A stretch of DNA of 40,797 nt from UBA2144 sp964506185. Lineage in GTDB: Bacteria; Patescibacteriota; Gracilibacteria; Peribacterales; Peribacteraceae. The notes under the pieces are model-generated. The model was not told the origin of the DNA, did not search any database, and saw only the letters and a program-made list of their open reading frames with translations. Positions within the stretch are counted from its first letter, which is position 1. Every line of letters starts with the position of its first letter. Positions 25,879 through 33,192 of the stretch are shown here, piece by piece. The DNA lies in the NCBI GenBank assembly GCA_964506185.1, contig CAZDKL010000012.1, positions 1 through 40,797 on the forward strand, read 5' to 3'. Both the position numbers and the translations under genes were made by a program.

Positions 25879-26586
25879 ATGCTAGAAATCGTTGAATCAC
25901 AGGACAAAAGGGACTCCGATGCTCATCGAGTAGATCCAAATCGCGTGCATGTATACAAGGCCTCTCAAAGACCTGAAGGAGTTAATTATCAACCCACTTT
26001 CATTCATCCACATCCCACCATTGACAATGAAACTGATGAAAAACGTACTGTTAACTGGATGAGGGCCCTATTCGGAGGCAAAGAAGTATTTGTCCTTTTG
26101 ACAGCAGGAAAAGATACAAGTGAAAAGCTTAATGGAATCAGATTCACTCCAATAATGCAGGCCATAGCCGAGAATGCACAATCAATTGATAGATTACTTG
26201 CAGATAAGATTAACAATAATGGTTTCACTCATCGATTGTCTATTAGACGTTTATTCGCTTCATTCAGAAAATCAAGTCCACAACTTCCTCGTGAATTAGA
26301 TATTAGGGTTGCATTCCCTGGCAAATACGAAATGAGCCAGGCACTTGCAAATGGCAAACAGTTGTCAGCAACTGAAGAGCGAGTAAGAAAGGATTGTTTA
26401 GTAAGAATTAATGCACCAGACTTTAACATTGAGGCATCAGATGGAAGCAACGAGAACCCGGTTGAGTGTGCAGTTGAGGCAATTCACAAAGCCTTCCAGT
26501 TAGCTATAGAAAGGCTAGATTCACCCCAAGATAAACCAGAAAACAGGCTTGAAGAGCTTCTAACTGAACACAAAATTTGTTCATAA
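25879..26586 (+). CDS. Hypothetical cytoplasmic protein
   Basis: 235 aa from ATG at 25879 (an earlier in-frame TTG lies in the terminator T-run). No signal or membrane segment. Mixed alpha/beta with charged N- and C-termini; the middle holds WMRALFGGKEVFVLLTAGKD and a basic stretch RLSIRRLFASFRKS. No family recognised. The gene has no Shine-Dalgarno, and an intrinsic terminator stands directly in front, so expression depends on read-through or on a very short internal start. A telomere-like repeat follows its 3' end. Confidence 0.65.
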   Translation: MLEIVESQDKRDSDAHRVDPNRVHVYKASQRPEGVNYQPTFIHPHPTIDNETDEKRTVNWMRALFGGKEVFVLLTAGKDTSEKLNGIRFTPIMQAIAENAQSIDRLLADKINNNGFTHRLSIRRLFASFRKSSPQLPRELDIRVAFPGKYEMSQALANGKQLSATEERVRKDCLVRINAPDFNIEASDGSNENPVECAVEAIHKAFQLAIERLDSPQDKPENRLEELLTEHKICS

Positions 26587-26618
26587 ATTATGACTAGAAT
26601 GTCAGCTTTTCTTTACTT

Positions 26619-26666
26619 CCAACCCTCACCCCAACCCTAACCCTCACCCTAACCCTAACCCTAATT
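26619..26666. repeat. Telomere-like CCCTAA/CCCTCA tract
   Basis: About eight hexamer-like units of CCCTAA, CCCTCA and CCCCAA. The minus strand has eight runs of three or more G at regular spacing, so it can form a G-quadruplex. It lies 33 nt after the stop of the preceding gene. Confidence 0.85.
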
Positions 26667-26694
26667 TACCCACTCAAAATTCGACTGATTCAGG

Positions 26695-26722
26695 TTGAAC
26701 AAATTATTTAGTCAAGTATAGC
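26695..26722 (+). promoter_or_regulatory. Promoter of the candidate ncRNA
   Basis: TTGAAC (26695-26700), 16-nt spacer, TATAGC (26717-26722). Confidence 0.5.
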
Positions 26723-26728
26723 CAGAAA

Positions 26729-27050
26729 CCCCTTTAGCAAGCTGTAAAGTCCCTAATGAACCATGGCTAATCTATAGTAATATCGTGAAACAAACTTCAC
26801 ACCAAATACCACTAGAGCTCTTTTGGGCTCATGCAGTCCTCATCACTTCCTTTGCACTTGTAATGGTGATGAGCGTCCCGTCAATCGGATAGTCTTGTGT
26901 TCCGAAATGATTGGGCATATCTTCTCGGCAGTGAATACAGCTTACGTCCTCAACTGCTCTCCCCTAGCGTCCTGTTGGTCCGCCGGTTGAGGGTGCTTGA
27001 GCTTTTGATTTAGCTTGAATCACACCCTCGTAATTCCCGAGGGCTTTTTT
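26729..27050 (+). ncRNA. Candidate structured non-coding RNA, about 320 nt
   Basis: A 490-bp gap without a credible ORF holds this unit. From the promoter onward: hairpin GTGAA/TTCAC (near 26785), GAGCTC/GGGCTC (near 26820), CTCATCAC/GTGATGAG (near 26840-26875), CCTCAAC/GTTGAGG (near 26950-26990), and the intrinsic terminator CCCTCG/CGAGGG plus T6 (27025-27050). It does not carry the consensus blocks of RNase P, tmRNA or SRP RNA that I looked for. A long leader of the next gene is the alternative. Confidence 0.5.
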
Positions 27051-27079
27051 GTATTTGTATTTCCTTACCAACTACTCCA

Positions 27080-27556
27080 ATGACTACACAATCTGAATTA
27101 ATGACACCTGTAACCTTGGACAGACAAACAATCCAAGTAGGCGATAATCCAGAAGCAGAAGCAAGACTTAGACTACTTATCGGTGCAACAAATTCACATT
27201 TGGCATGTTTCACAGAAGTTCAAAACAATGGATCCACTTCTATAACAAATACTTCGACGTTAAGTAGCAATTCCGATAGTGTCGCTGAGCGTTGCAGTTC
27301 CGAATCATTACTTGCGCTTATTGAAAAATGGAGAGCAGAAGTTGCGAGCGGGAGTGTTACGCAAGACTCTTTAAAAGCAGACAGAGTTGATTTAAGCACC
27401 AACATACTTGCTAGGTTTTGTGGAGAGCAACACATTGCATTTCCATTTCCAAAACCTGCTAACGTTTCACCTGACGAAGAGTCCCCTCAGCAACCAGCCC
27501 CTGCGACATCTGAGGATTCCCATCGTCCAGCTCAAGTGTCACATGAACCAGCTTAA
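27080..27556 (+). CDS. Hypothetical protein overlapping a convergent gene
   Basis: 158 aa. No signal or membrane segment; Ser/Thr rich. A helical part is around 85-125 (SLLALIEKWRAEVASG) and the tail is Pro/Glu/Ser rich (about 125-158). No family recognised. The last 98 bp overlap the 3' end of the opposite-strand lipoprotein gene, so the tail may be an extension acquired by loss of an earlier stop. As with the previous unknown gene, an intrinsic terminator lies 29 nt upstream of its ATG. Confidence 0.55.
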   Translation: MTTQSELMTPVTLDRQTIQVGDNPEAEARLRLLIGATNSHLACFTEVQNNGSTSITNTSTLSSNSDSVAERCSSESLLALIEKWRAEVASGSVTQDSLKADRVDLSTNILARFCGEQHIAFPFPKPANVSPDEESPQQPAPATSEDSHRPAQVSHEPA

Positions 27557-27971
27557 ACTCCTTAATGTCTTTGTCTGTCTTAAACTGCAACTGATGCCTG
27601 GCGTCGCCAAAATGATTCTTTAAGTGTCCTGCTGGTATCGGCTCAGTGTCGTCCTGACCTATGAGCCATGCCTCATAAAAAGAGCCTTCCCTTGCCGGCA
27701 TTACGTTCAACTGCATTGTGATCACATTAGTTCCATCTTCATAAACATAACCCTGTACAACTCCATTAGCAGGAGTGTCTTCTGTTCCCTGCATTGCTCC
27801 ATACGCAAACCAAATTTCTTTTCCATGCTTTGGATGTACTATTCCTTTTTCTCCGGGCATATAGTATTGGTAAGCTTCATCACCAATAGACTGATTAGCG
27901 AGTTTGACTGAGTCAGGCTTACTACAACTTATGAATAATAATGGTAATAATATCGCTGTTAAGTATCTCAT
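27459..27971 (-). CDS. Lipoprotein with anti-sigma-K (RskA)-like domain
   Basis: 170 aa from ATG at 27971. The lipoprotein signal is MRYLTAILLPLLFISC. The mature part has FYEAWLIGQDDTEPIPAGHL and a final strand KLVHVTLELDDGNPQMSQG, the pattern of the extracytoplasmic part of RskA-type anti-sigma factors. Here the domain is on a lipoprotein and no cytoplasmic sigma-binding part exists, so it cannot hold a sigma factor directly. A TACAAT box lies 9 nt before the ATG (near-leaderless). Confidence 0.75.
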   Translation of the reverse strand: MRYLTAILLPLLFISCSKPDSVKLANQSIGDEAYQYYMPGEKGIVHPKHGKEIWFAYGAMQGTEDTPANGVVQGYVYEDGTNVITMQLNVMPAREGSFYEAWLIGQDDTEPIPAGHLKNHFGDARHQLQFKTDKDIKEFKLVHVTLELDDGNPQMSQGLVAEGTLRQVKR

Positions 27972-28000
27972 GGGTTCCGAATTGTACAACACAAAAGTTA

Positions 28001-28121
28001 AGCACGAAACACGAAATGCGAAACAAACCCTAAATTCCAAAATATTTTATTTATAACTACACATTTTCTTATTTTAAATTTCGGATTTTTTATTTGTTTC
28101 GTGTTTCGGTTTTCGGATTTC
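28001..28121. repeat. Heptamer inverted array (CACGAAA/TTTCGTG type)
   Basis: Left arm with CACGAAA, CACGAAA, TGCGAAA units; right arm with TTTCGTG, TTTCGGT, TTTCGGA units. It spans the gap between the O-antigen-ligase-like gene, whose stop is 4 nt from the arm, and the RskA-like gene. Confidence 0.8.
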
Positions 28122-28124
28122 AGA

Positions 28125-30128
28125 CTACCACAAGTAGCCAGGAGACCGTGCTTCTATCCTTGCACGTTCAACCTGCGAATGATGATCTGCACGAGCGGCA
28201 AGTACCTCAAACATCGGACGCTCTCTTCTTGTATATATAAGAGAGAATCGATTCGCCAAATCTATTACATCCTCTACATTTGGAGACAAAGCAACAAAGT
28301 GAGTGTTGTTCTCGATAGCGTCAGTGTACGTCTTCATTAAAGCAATCGTATCTTCCTTTATTAAGCTTAAGTCATCCCATTTCTTCGAATCTACCATTAG
28401 CTCTGTTTTTGATCTGGTAATGCCGAAATCATTAAATCTACCTCCAAATGAAAGAGCCTTTTCGTATGACTCAAGTGCGCTGTCTACCTCCCTCTGAGAA
28501 CGGAATATATCCCCTCTCATCTTCCATGCACGATAGTCCTCACTATTTACTTTCATGTAATCCTCAAGTGCACTTTGTGCCTCTGCAAAGCTCTTTTGTC
28601 CGTACAATATATTTGCACGACTAAGGTGCATATCTCTGCTAATTATCTGAGGATTTGCCTTGTCGTACCAAAGCAGAGCACGTTCAACTTCTCCTCTAGC
28701 TTCAAGGTGTCTGCCAACCGAAGATATTACAATTCCTTCCGCTTCTATTACAGCTACTACGAGTACAGTTGAGGCTAGCATTACCTCAAATAGTCGTACT
28801 ACTTTCTTATTCAATACAGCACTCTTTTTTAGTTTGCTTTCAGACATTAGTACCGCAAGTAATAACCAAAACAACAAAGAAACAGATACAAACTGTAAGT
28901 TGTAATCAATCAAACTATGTGACAAAAGACCTGCAACAGCAATAAGAGAGAATCCTAATATGGGAGCTTTTGGTTTAACCGCAATTCTATGAGCAGACGA
29001 ATAAAGAATCGTTATTAAAATACTTATGAAAAGAATCGCAGCAATCAGTCCCCTCTCCATTGCCAGCTTAAGAATTACATTGTGAGGATGATCAGAAGTC
29101 GCACGAACACTTGTTTGTAGACGCGGCTGCACAAAACGGAAGCTATATGGCCCCCAACCGAAGACCGGTTTTTTAAGCGACAAGAACAACGACTGCTTCC
29201 AAAAATCTGATCTTTCCGAAACTGATGATGACCCCTCCGCAGCAGTGAATGTAACCTTTTCTGAAATTTGCTGTACGGGGAAAAGTTGCGAGCGGACTAT
29301 GTTTGCAGATGAAAATATAAATACAAAAGAAACCAATATGACTCCAGCATGCAAAGAGGCATTCCTCCAATCAAACGTTTCTTTTTTCCAATGTTTGAGA
29401 AATGTCCAAAGACCCCACAACACAAGTTGTCCGGAAAACGCAATAATTGCTCCGCGCGAATAACTAAGGAACAAAAACCCTACAACTAATCCAAGTACAA
29501 GCGACCTGAGTAAAACTTGAATTTGCTTTTTGCTCCCGACTGCCCAATACGCAACCAGAGGCCATGCAATCAAAAGCCAATCCGCCCAGGAGTTAGGCCA
29601 GTAGTCTGTATGGAATCTGTAATCAAAGAAAGTTCCGACAAATCTATTTACAGGCTGGAAGATATAAACGAATAATCCAATCAAGCCTGCGATCAGAGTT
29701 CCAATAACTACAAACTTGATCAAGTTCTTCAAGAATGCTTTTCCTTCGTTGCCACTAGTAAATCTGACTGCCCAAAGGAATATCAGTGCAAAGCTTGCAG
29801 TCCTAAACACTTCATCTAATCCGTAATTAACTGTTGAGGAAACAGCAAAACTTGCGATAGTCCACGCAACAAAAAGCATCAGAAGAATCCACACACTCGC
29901 CGGCACTGGGTCTTCTTCCTTCTTCTTTTTTTGACCTGCCCAATAAACATAAGTGCAAAGCCACGCAAGAATCGTCAGCAACCACGTCGCCTCCAAGCTC
30001 TTACCCCCTTTCCAAAGCAATGCAAACACCAAGAAGCCTAAAACTGACCTTTCGCAGATTTTGACCCATGGCCAAGCCGAAACTTTATTAACAATTGTAC
30101 GTAAGCGTTTTGGAAGAGGGTCTTCCAT
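28125..30128 (-). CDS. O-antigen ligase-like membrane protein with TPR tail
   Basis: 667 aa. About 12 membrane helices; the large outer loop carries the Wzy_C/WaaL motifs SYSRGAIIAF (about 225), ERSDFWKQSLFLSLKKPVFG (about 310) and DHPHNVILKLAMERG (about 352). The C-terminal region (about 470-570) contains TPR-like helical pairs (EVERALLWYDKAN, SFAEAQSALEDYMKVN, EVDSALESYEKALSFG). The family joins or polymerises lipid-linked glycans at the outer face. In a cell without LPS it more likely handles a wall or S-layer glycan or glycosylates protein. A TAAAAT box lies 8 nt before the ATG (leaderless). Confidence 0.85.
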   Translation of the reverse strand: MEDPLPKRLRTIVNKVSAWPWVKICERSVLGFLVFALLWKGGKSLEATWLLTILAWLCTYVYWAGQKKKKEEDPVPASVWILLMLFVAWTIASFAVSSTVNYGLDEVFRTASFALIFLWAVRFTSGNEGKAFLKNLIKFVVIGTLIAGLIGLFVYIFQPVNRFVGTFFDYRFHTDYWPNSWADWLLIAWPLVAYWAVGSKKQIQVLLRSLVLGLVVGFLFLSYSRGAIIAFSGQLVLWGLWTFLKHWKKETFDWRNASLHAGVILVSFVFIFSSANIVRSQLFPVQQISEKVTFTAAEGSSSVSERSDFWKQSLFLSLKKPVFGWGPYSFRFVQPRLQTSVRATSDHPHNVILKLAMERGLIAAILFISILITILYSSAHRIAVKPKAPILGFSLIAVAGLLSHSLIDYNLQFVSVSLLFWLLLAVLMSESKLKKSAVLNKKVVRLFEVMLASTVLVVAVIEAEGIVISSVGRHLEARGEVERALLWYDKANPQIISRDMHLSRANILYGQKSFAEAQSALEDYMKVNSEDYRAWKMRGDIFRSQREVDSALESYEKALSFGGRFNDFGITRSKTELMVDSKKWDDLSLIKEDTIALMKTYTDAIENNTHFVALSPNVEDVIDLANRFSLIYTRRERPMFEVLAARADHHSQVERARIEARSPGYLW

Positions 30129-30186
30129 ATATTGTCATTTTACAGCAAGATGGATCAAATGTATCTAAGAGTAATTAAACTAAATA

Positions 30187-30230
30187 ATTGATAATTGATA
30201 ATTGAATATGGATAATAGAATTAGTTAATA
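30187..30230. repeat. Short heptamer array (AATTGAT) before tRNA-Leu
   Basis: Two AATTGAT units and one AATTGAA, with a loose inverted match to the following AT-rich bases. Weakest member of the array set. Confidence 0.5.
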
Positions 30231-30231
30231 A

Positions 30232-30317
30232 GCCGACGTGGCGGAATGGTAGACGCGCACGCTTCAGAAGCGTGTAGGAGCAATCCTGTGAGAGTTCAAG
30301 TCTCTCCGTCGGCACCA
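30232..30317 (+). tRNA. tRNA-Leu (CAG)
   Basis: 86 nt class II tRNA. Acceptor stem GCCGACG/CGTCGGC, anticodon stem CACGC/GCGTG with loop TTCAGAA (anticodon CAG), a long variable arm (GTAGGAGCAATCCTGTG), T loop with TTCAAGT, discriminator A and encoded CCA. Confidence 0.94.
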
Positions 30318-30426
30318 GCCTACGCGCAGCGCAGGCTGTCGACCGTAGCCTCCTGAACTCAATCGCTCAACAAACGACAAAGTCGCTGCGACTACGGCTG
30401 GCAGGTCATCAGGAGCGAAGGTCGAC
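30318..30426. other. Highly self-complementary region after tRNA-Leu
   Basis: Hairpin GCCTACGC/GCGCAGGC starts at the CCA end of the tRNA. Then GTCGACC (30338-30344) pairs with GGTCGAC (30420-30426), CTCCTGA (30350-30356) with TCAGGAG (30409-30415), and AGTCGC/GCGACT forms an inner hairpin. A competing CCGTAG/CTACGG pair would exclude part of this fold. No ORF is seen. Confidence 0.55.
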
Positions 30427-30466
30427 CTTCAAGATTAGTCCAAACTTCGTTGACTTTAGTGCACTA

Positions 30467-31159
30467 CTAATCAAACTTAATACTTCCTTTTATTGCATCA
30501 AACGCACCATTCCATTCCTTAATCAAAGGATGCTCATTCTTTTGAACTTCGTAATGATGGAACTTACTGAATATCCTCATATTCTCTCCACCCTCAGCCT
30601 GTTGCATCCATACAGTCTCTTCTCCGCAGTTATCAGAATCTTTGTAGAAGTAATCCGGGAAGGCGGCAATCATCTTTTCATCCGGCATGCTTAGATTAAT
30701 TACAACCTGATATGTCTTCTCATTCTTCTTTGGATAAAAAACCAAGATTCTCTCGAACGTTACATCACAAACTTCGAACCTAGCAAAAATCATTCCCTCC
30801 CTTGCATTGAGTGCACCAAGTGAAACAATTTTTTCTGATTTCTCTTCTTCAAAATCTAATCCGGGACCTAGCTCTCCTATTTCTAAATTCTTCATTACTT
30901 CTTCTGCCATCCCTTTTGAATACAAACCTGCCTCTTCAAGTTCATCAACAGATTCAACGCTGACTGCTAGTGCAATGCTTCCAGTTGAACTTGGAACTAT
31001 ATGTTCAGACGTCAACAACTCAACTCCCTCCGGAATTGTAAGACTAAATCCAGCTTCTTCATTTGCAAATGGAGTTCCTTTAGCTTCCGGTTGCTGAGTC
31101 TCGGACTGGCCACAACTGACAAGTAAAATAGTGCTGAGAGTGATTAGTGATTTTTTCAT
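30467..31159 (-). CDS. Lipoprotein, unknown function
   Basis: 230 aa from ATG at 31159. Signal and lipobox MKKSLITLSTILLVSC, then a PsbP/MOG1-like pattern: GFSLTIPEGVELL, YSKGMAEEVMKNLE, NAREGMIFARFEVCD and a C-terminal FDAIKGSIKF (a typical ending of proteins that bind or sense at the outer membrane face). The exact family is not certain. The in-frame extension to 31426 is rejected because it removes the signal from the N-terminus. Confidence 0.8.
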   Translation of the reverse strand: MKKSLITLSTILLVSCGQSETQQPEAKGTPFANEEAGFSLTIPEGVELLTSEHIVPSSTGSIALAVSVESVDELEEAGLYSKGMAEEVMKNLEIGELGPGLDFEEEKSEKIVSLGALNAREGMIFARFEVCDVTFERILVFYPKKNEKTYQVVINLSMPDEKMIAAFPDYFYKDSDNCGEETVWMQQAEGGENMRIFSKFHHYEVQKNEHPLIKEWNGAFDAIKGSIKFD

Positions 31160-31196
31160 AGACGGTAAGCCTATCTTAAGTTTATTTAGCAATAGA

Positions 31197-31224
31197 TTGA
31201 CATATCCCTTTATAGGCATAAAGT
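31197..31224 (+). promoter_or_regulatory. Promoter of the small ORF at 31230
   Basis: TTGACA (31197-31202), 16-nt spacer, TAAAGT (31219-31224). Predicted transcription start near 31231, at the first codon of the coding-like frame. Confidence 0.5.
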
Positions 31225-31229
31225 AATGC

Positions 31230-31478
31230 CTGGAATTTGATGACGCCGTTGATGAAATCTTTGAAGAAGGCACTGTCGCCGCGCTTGTTAGACCTGAAAA
31301 CTGGGGCAATAAACCTGAGGCCGAACTGCGGACAAAAATTGATGAATGTCGGGAAAGGTATGAAGAGATTGCGGCAAGACTCCACGAAAGTCCTATGGAA
31401 GGGCCAAAACTTATTGCTCTGTGCAACCAAGGACAAGCTGCAAAAAGATTACTCGCAAACCTAGGCCAGTCTGCTTAA
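31230..31478 (+). CDS. Small acidic helical protein with abnormal start
   Basis: 82 codons that look coding: EFDDAVDEIFEEGTVAALV, then a charged helical stretch (KIDECRERYEEIAARLHE) ending AKRLLANLGQSA. The frame has no ATG near its beginning: it opens after a TAA, the first possible start is CTG at 31230, and the only nearby ATG (31226) is in another frame. Removing one G from the GG at 31232-31233 would join that ATG to the frame. It may be a frameshifted gene or one with a non-standard start. No family recognised. Confidence 0.45.
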   Translation: MEFDDAVDEIFEEGTVAALVRPENWGNKPEAELRTKIDECRERYEEIAARLHESPMEGPKLIALCNQGQAAKRLLANLGQSA

Positions 31479-31496
31479 TTTTTTTATATAAAGAAA

Positions 31497-31520
31497 ACCC
31501 CGCGACGATACGCGCCACGG
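31497..31520 (-). terminator. Terminator of the 156-aa gene
   Basis: Stem ACCCCG/CGGGGT with inner CGCG pairing; on the minus strand followed by TTTTCTTT. Clear intrinsic terminator. Confidence 0.75.
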
Positions 31521-31559
31521 GGTCTCTTGTGCTTTGGCCATTTCCCCGCCCCCCACAAC

Positions 31560-32030
31560 TCACGGTTGCTTGGGCTTCAACTCAAAGGGGATCGTCATGA
31601 TGCCCCCTCTGCGTGGCCCTCTGTCCAGCCGACCAGATCCGAAAATCGCCCGCAGAGCGTTGATGAGCTGGCAGTGAAACTCGATGTGCTGCTCGTGCGC
31701 GTCGAGACGCGCCTCGTGCTCAGCTCCCTGAAACATCTGCCCGAGCATCAGGTTCAGGAGAACCATTCTCTGAGTCTTCTTGTTCTCCCTGAGGAACTGC
31801 CGGGCCTCCTTCTTGGCGACGTCCCGCTCCTTGCCCGTGGAAGCTCGCATGATCGCGGCTGTGTCCTGTACCGAAATGTTGTTGCTGTCCTCCAGAGACA
31901 GCGGGTACTGGATGCTGGCCTGATAGCTGAAGACCTTCCGAACCTGAACCGACTTTCCTTGAGCCTGTCCCTTGCACTCGTCCTGAGCGCAAACCACCAA
32001 CAAAACGAGAACCGTCGTAACGTAACGCAT
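31560..32030 (-). CDS. Exported helical protein, GC-rich
   Basis: 156 aa. Starts at an ATG with a strong GAAAGGAG Shine-Dalgarno. Signal peptide MRYVTTVLVLLVVC and on to about residue 22; the mature part is mostly helical (KERDVAKKEARQFLRENKK, then EHEARLDAHEQHIEFHC) with a Gly/Arg/Pro tail. No family recognised. GC content is much higher than the flanking conserved genes. It is a one-gene island with its own terminator; the leader holds no other gene. Confidence 0.65.
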   Translation of the reverse strand: MRYVTTVLVLLVVCAQDECKGQAQGKSVQVRKVFSYQASIQYPLSLEDSNNISVQDTAAIMRASTGKERDVAKKEARQFLRENKKTQRMVLLNLMLGQMFQGAEHEARLDAHEQHIEFHCQLINALRAIFGSGRLDRGPRRGGIMTIPFELKPKQP

Positions 32031-32177
32031 GGGTCAACTCCTTTCGTGTCCGTGACCTCTTGCACAGCACCGGCCAACCTCCAAGGCTGACCAGAGCATG
32101 GAAGAGGCAAGATGATTTGAATGGTCAAAAGGAACCGAAGGTATCATTTTGACTTACCCAGAGCAATCTTTAAGCAT

Positions 32178-32208
32178 ACAAAAAACCCACCGACACGGTG
32201 GGTTTTTG
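32178..32208. terminator. Bidirectional terminator
   Basis: Stem CCCACC/GGTGGG flanked by A6 on one side and T5 on the other, so it works in both directions. It ends the small-gene cluster 33281-32238 on the minus strand. Confidence 0.85.
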
Positions 32209-32237
32209 TCGCGCTGTTTCCTCTTCAAACTCGCGAA

Positions 32238-32585
32238 TCACTCGTCCTTCCTAGTCCTCCGCTCCCGATCATCGGTGTGTGAACTGCTGACCGGAGCAAA
32301 CCACCACAATGTAGCCAAGAAGACGCACACAGCAAGGAAGGTCAGCTTGGCCACAAGAGCTTCGATTGGAGACAGCTCCTTCTTCTCCCCCAGTATAAGA
32401 CCGGGTTCGAAAATCTTGAGTCCGCCCAAACCAGCCGTTCTCAAATTGCCGGTTTCGAGATTCCTCAGCTCGATCTCCGTCTTCTCGCCTTCTTGTGCAC
32501 CGCACACTGCCACAACGAACAGGCAAATGAACAGAATGATCACGAAACTCAAGACGGTCAGTACGATGCTCCTTGGAACCTTCAT
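32238..32585 (-). CDS. Small membrane protein with two helices
   Basis: 115 aa. Strong Shine-Dalgarno (AGAAAGGAG) before the ATG. First helix about 8-30 (VLTVLSFVIILFICLFVVAV), a hydrophilic outer part with Glu and Gly (about 31-78), a second helix about 79-98, then an arginine-rich tail. No family recognised. Last gene of the tiny-gene cluster before the terminator. Confidence 0.6.
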   Translation of the reverse strand: MKVPRSIVLTVLSFVIILFICLFVVAVCGAQEGEKTEIELRNLETGNLRTAGLGGLKIFEPGLILGEKKELSPIEALVAKLTFLAVCVFLATLWWFAPVSSSHTDDRERRTRKDE

Positions 32586-32619
32586 CAGTCTTTCTCCTTT
32601 CTCTGAATCCTCGCCCTAC

Positions 32620-32778
32620 CTATTCCAGTACCACCGATTCCAATTCCACCGGCGGATCGGACAGGAAATTGGTCGGCTCGGGTTCGTGCGTTAAACGCAC
32701 TACCACAACAAGCACGCAAACAGTCAGAACGGCCACGAAACTCCAAACGAACAGTCTGATTCTACTTTTGACTTGCAT
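32620..32778 (-). CDS. 52-aa single-pass membrane protein
   Basis: Found by reading the strand; too short for common gene finders. AAGGAG lies 8 nt before the ATG. Basic start MQVKSRIR, one helix (about 9-27), then an acidic Pro-rich outer tail (THEPEPTNFLSDPPVELE). It sits 13 nt after the 74-aa gene and 34 nt before the 115-aa gene on the same strand, with the same style of Shine-Dalgarno. Confidence 0.6.
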   Translation of the reverse strand: MQVKSRIRLFVWSFVAVLTVCVLVVVVRLTHEPEPTNFLSDPPVELESVVLE

Positions 32779-32791
32779 CGGTCTTTCTCCT

Positions 32792-33016
32792 TCACGTTTG
32801 ATCTTTCGAAAACCATGGTAATGCTAACAAAGCCCTGTATGTGTTGACCACAACTGCAATTAGCAGGAAGGCCACCAGGAAAAATGTCAGACACAAATAC
32901 AACGCTTGCTCCAAACTCAAGCCCACAGACATCAGCCTCATGATACCTGAAAGTATTTGCCAAAGGCTTAATCCAAGAAGGATTATAACCCAAATTGGGA
33001 TATACTTTGCGTCCAT
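32792..33016 (-). CDS. 74-aa membrane protein with two helices
   Basis: A GGGAGGTG Shine-Dalgarno precedes two successive ATGs; the second (33016) has the better spacing. Helices at about 7-24 and 41-62 with a short basic end. A possible promoter TTGAGC, 17 nt, TAGTAT lies upstream in the gap. No family recognised. Confidence 0.6.
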   Translation of the reverse strand: MDAKYIPIWVIILLGLSLWQILSGIMRLMSVGLSLEQALYLCLTFFLVAFLLIAVVVNTYRALLALPWFSKDQT

Positions 33017-33126
33017 CATTCACCTCCCGGTGATTTGAAGTATCGAACTCTAAACAACGCTTTCCCCAACCGCGCCAAGCGGACAGGAAGCAAATACTAT
33101 GCCTGAATCGACCAATGCTCAAGAAT

Positions 33127-33192
33127 TTACACAAAGAAAAATCCGCCGCCTTCCAATGGCAACGGATCTTCGATTGCGGTTTTGCTCCTCAT
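33127..33192 (-). CDS. Possible 21-aa peptide coupled to the 30-aa gene
   Basis: Starts in the ATGA that ends the 30-aa ORF, and reads MRSKTAIEDPLPLEGGGFFF plus one Val. The overlap and a nearby GGAG suggest coupled translation, but the length is too short to be sure. Confidence 0.2.
   Translation of the reverse strand: MRSKTAIEDPLPLEGGGFFFV

Noticed and set aside
26729..27050. RNase P RNA, tmRNA or SRP RNA
   Set aside because: Key conserved blocks of each were not found on either strand.
31237..31464. 75-codon ORF in another frame at this place
   Set aside because: Basic, low-complexity shadow; the other frame gives a regular amphipathic helical protein and fits the promoter.
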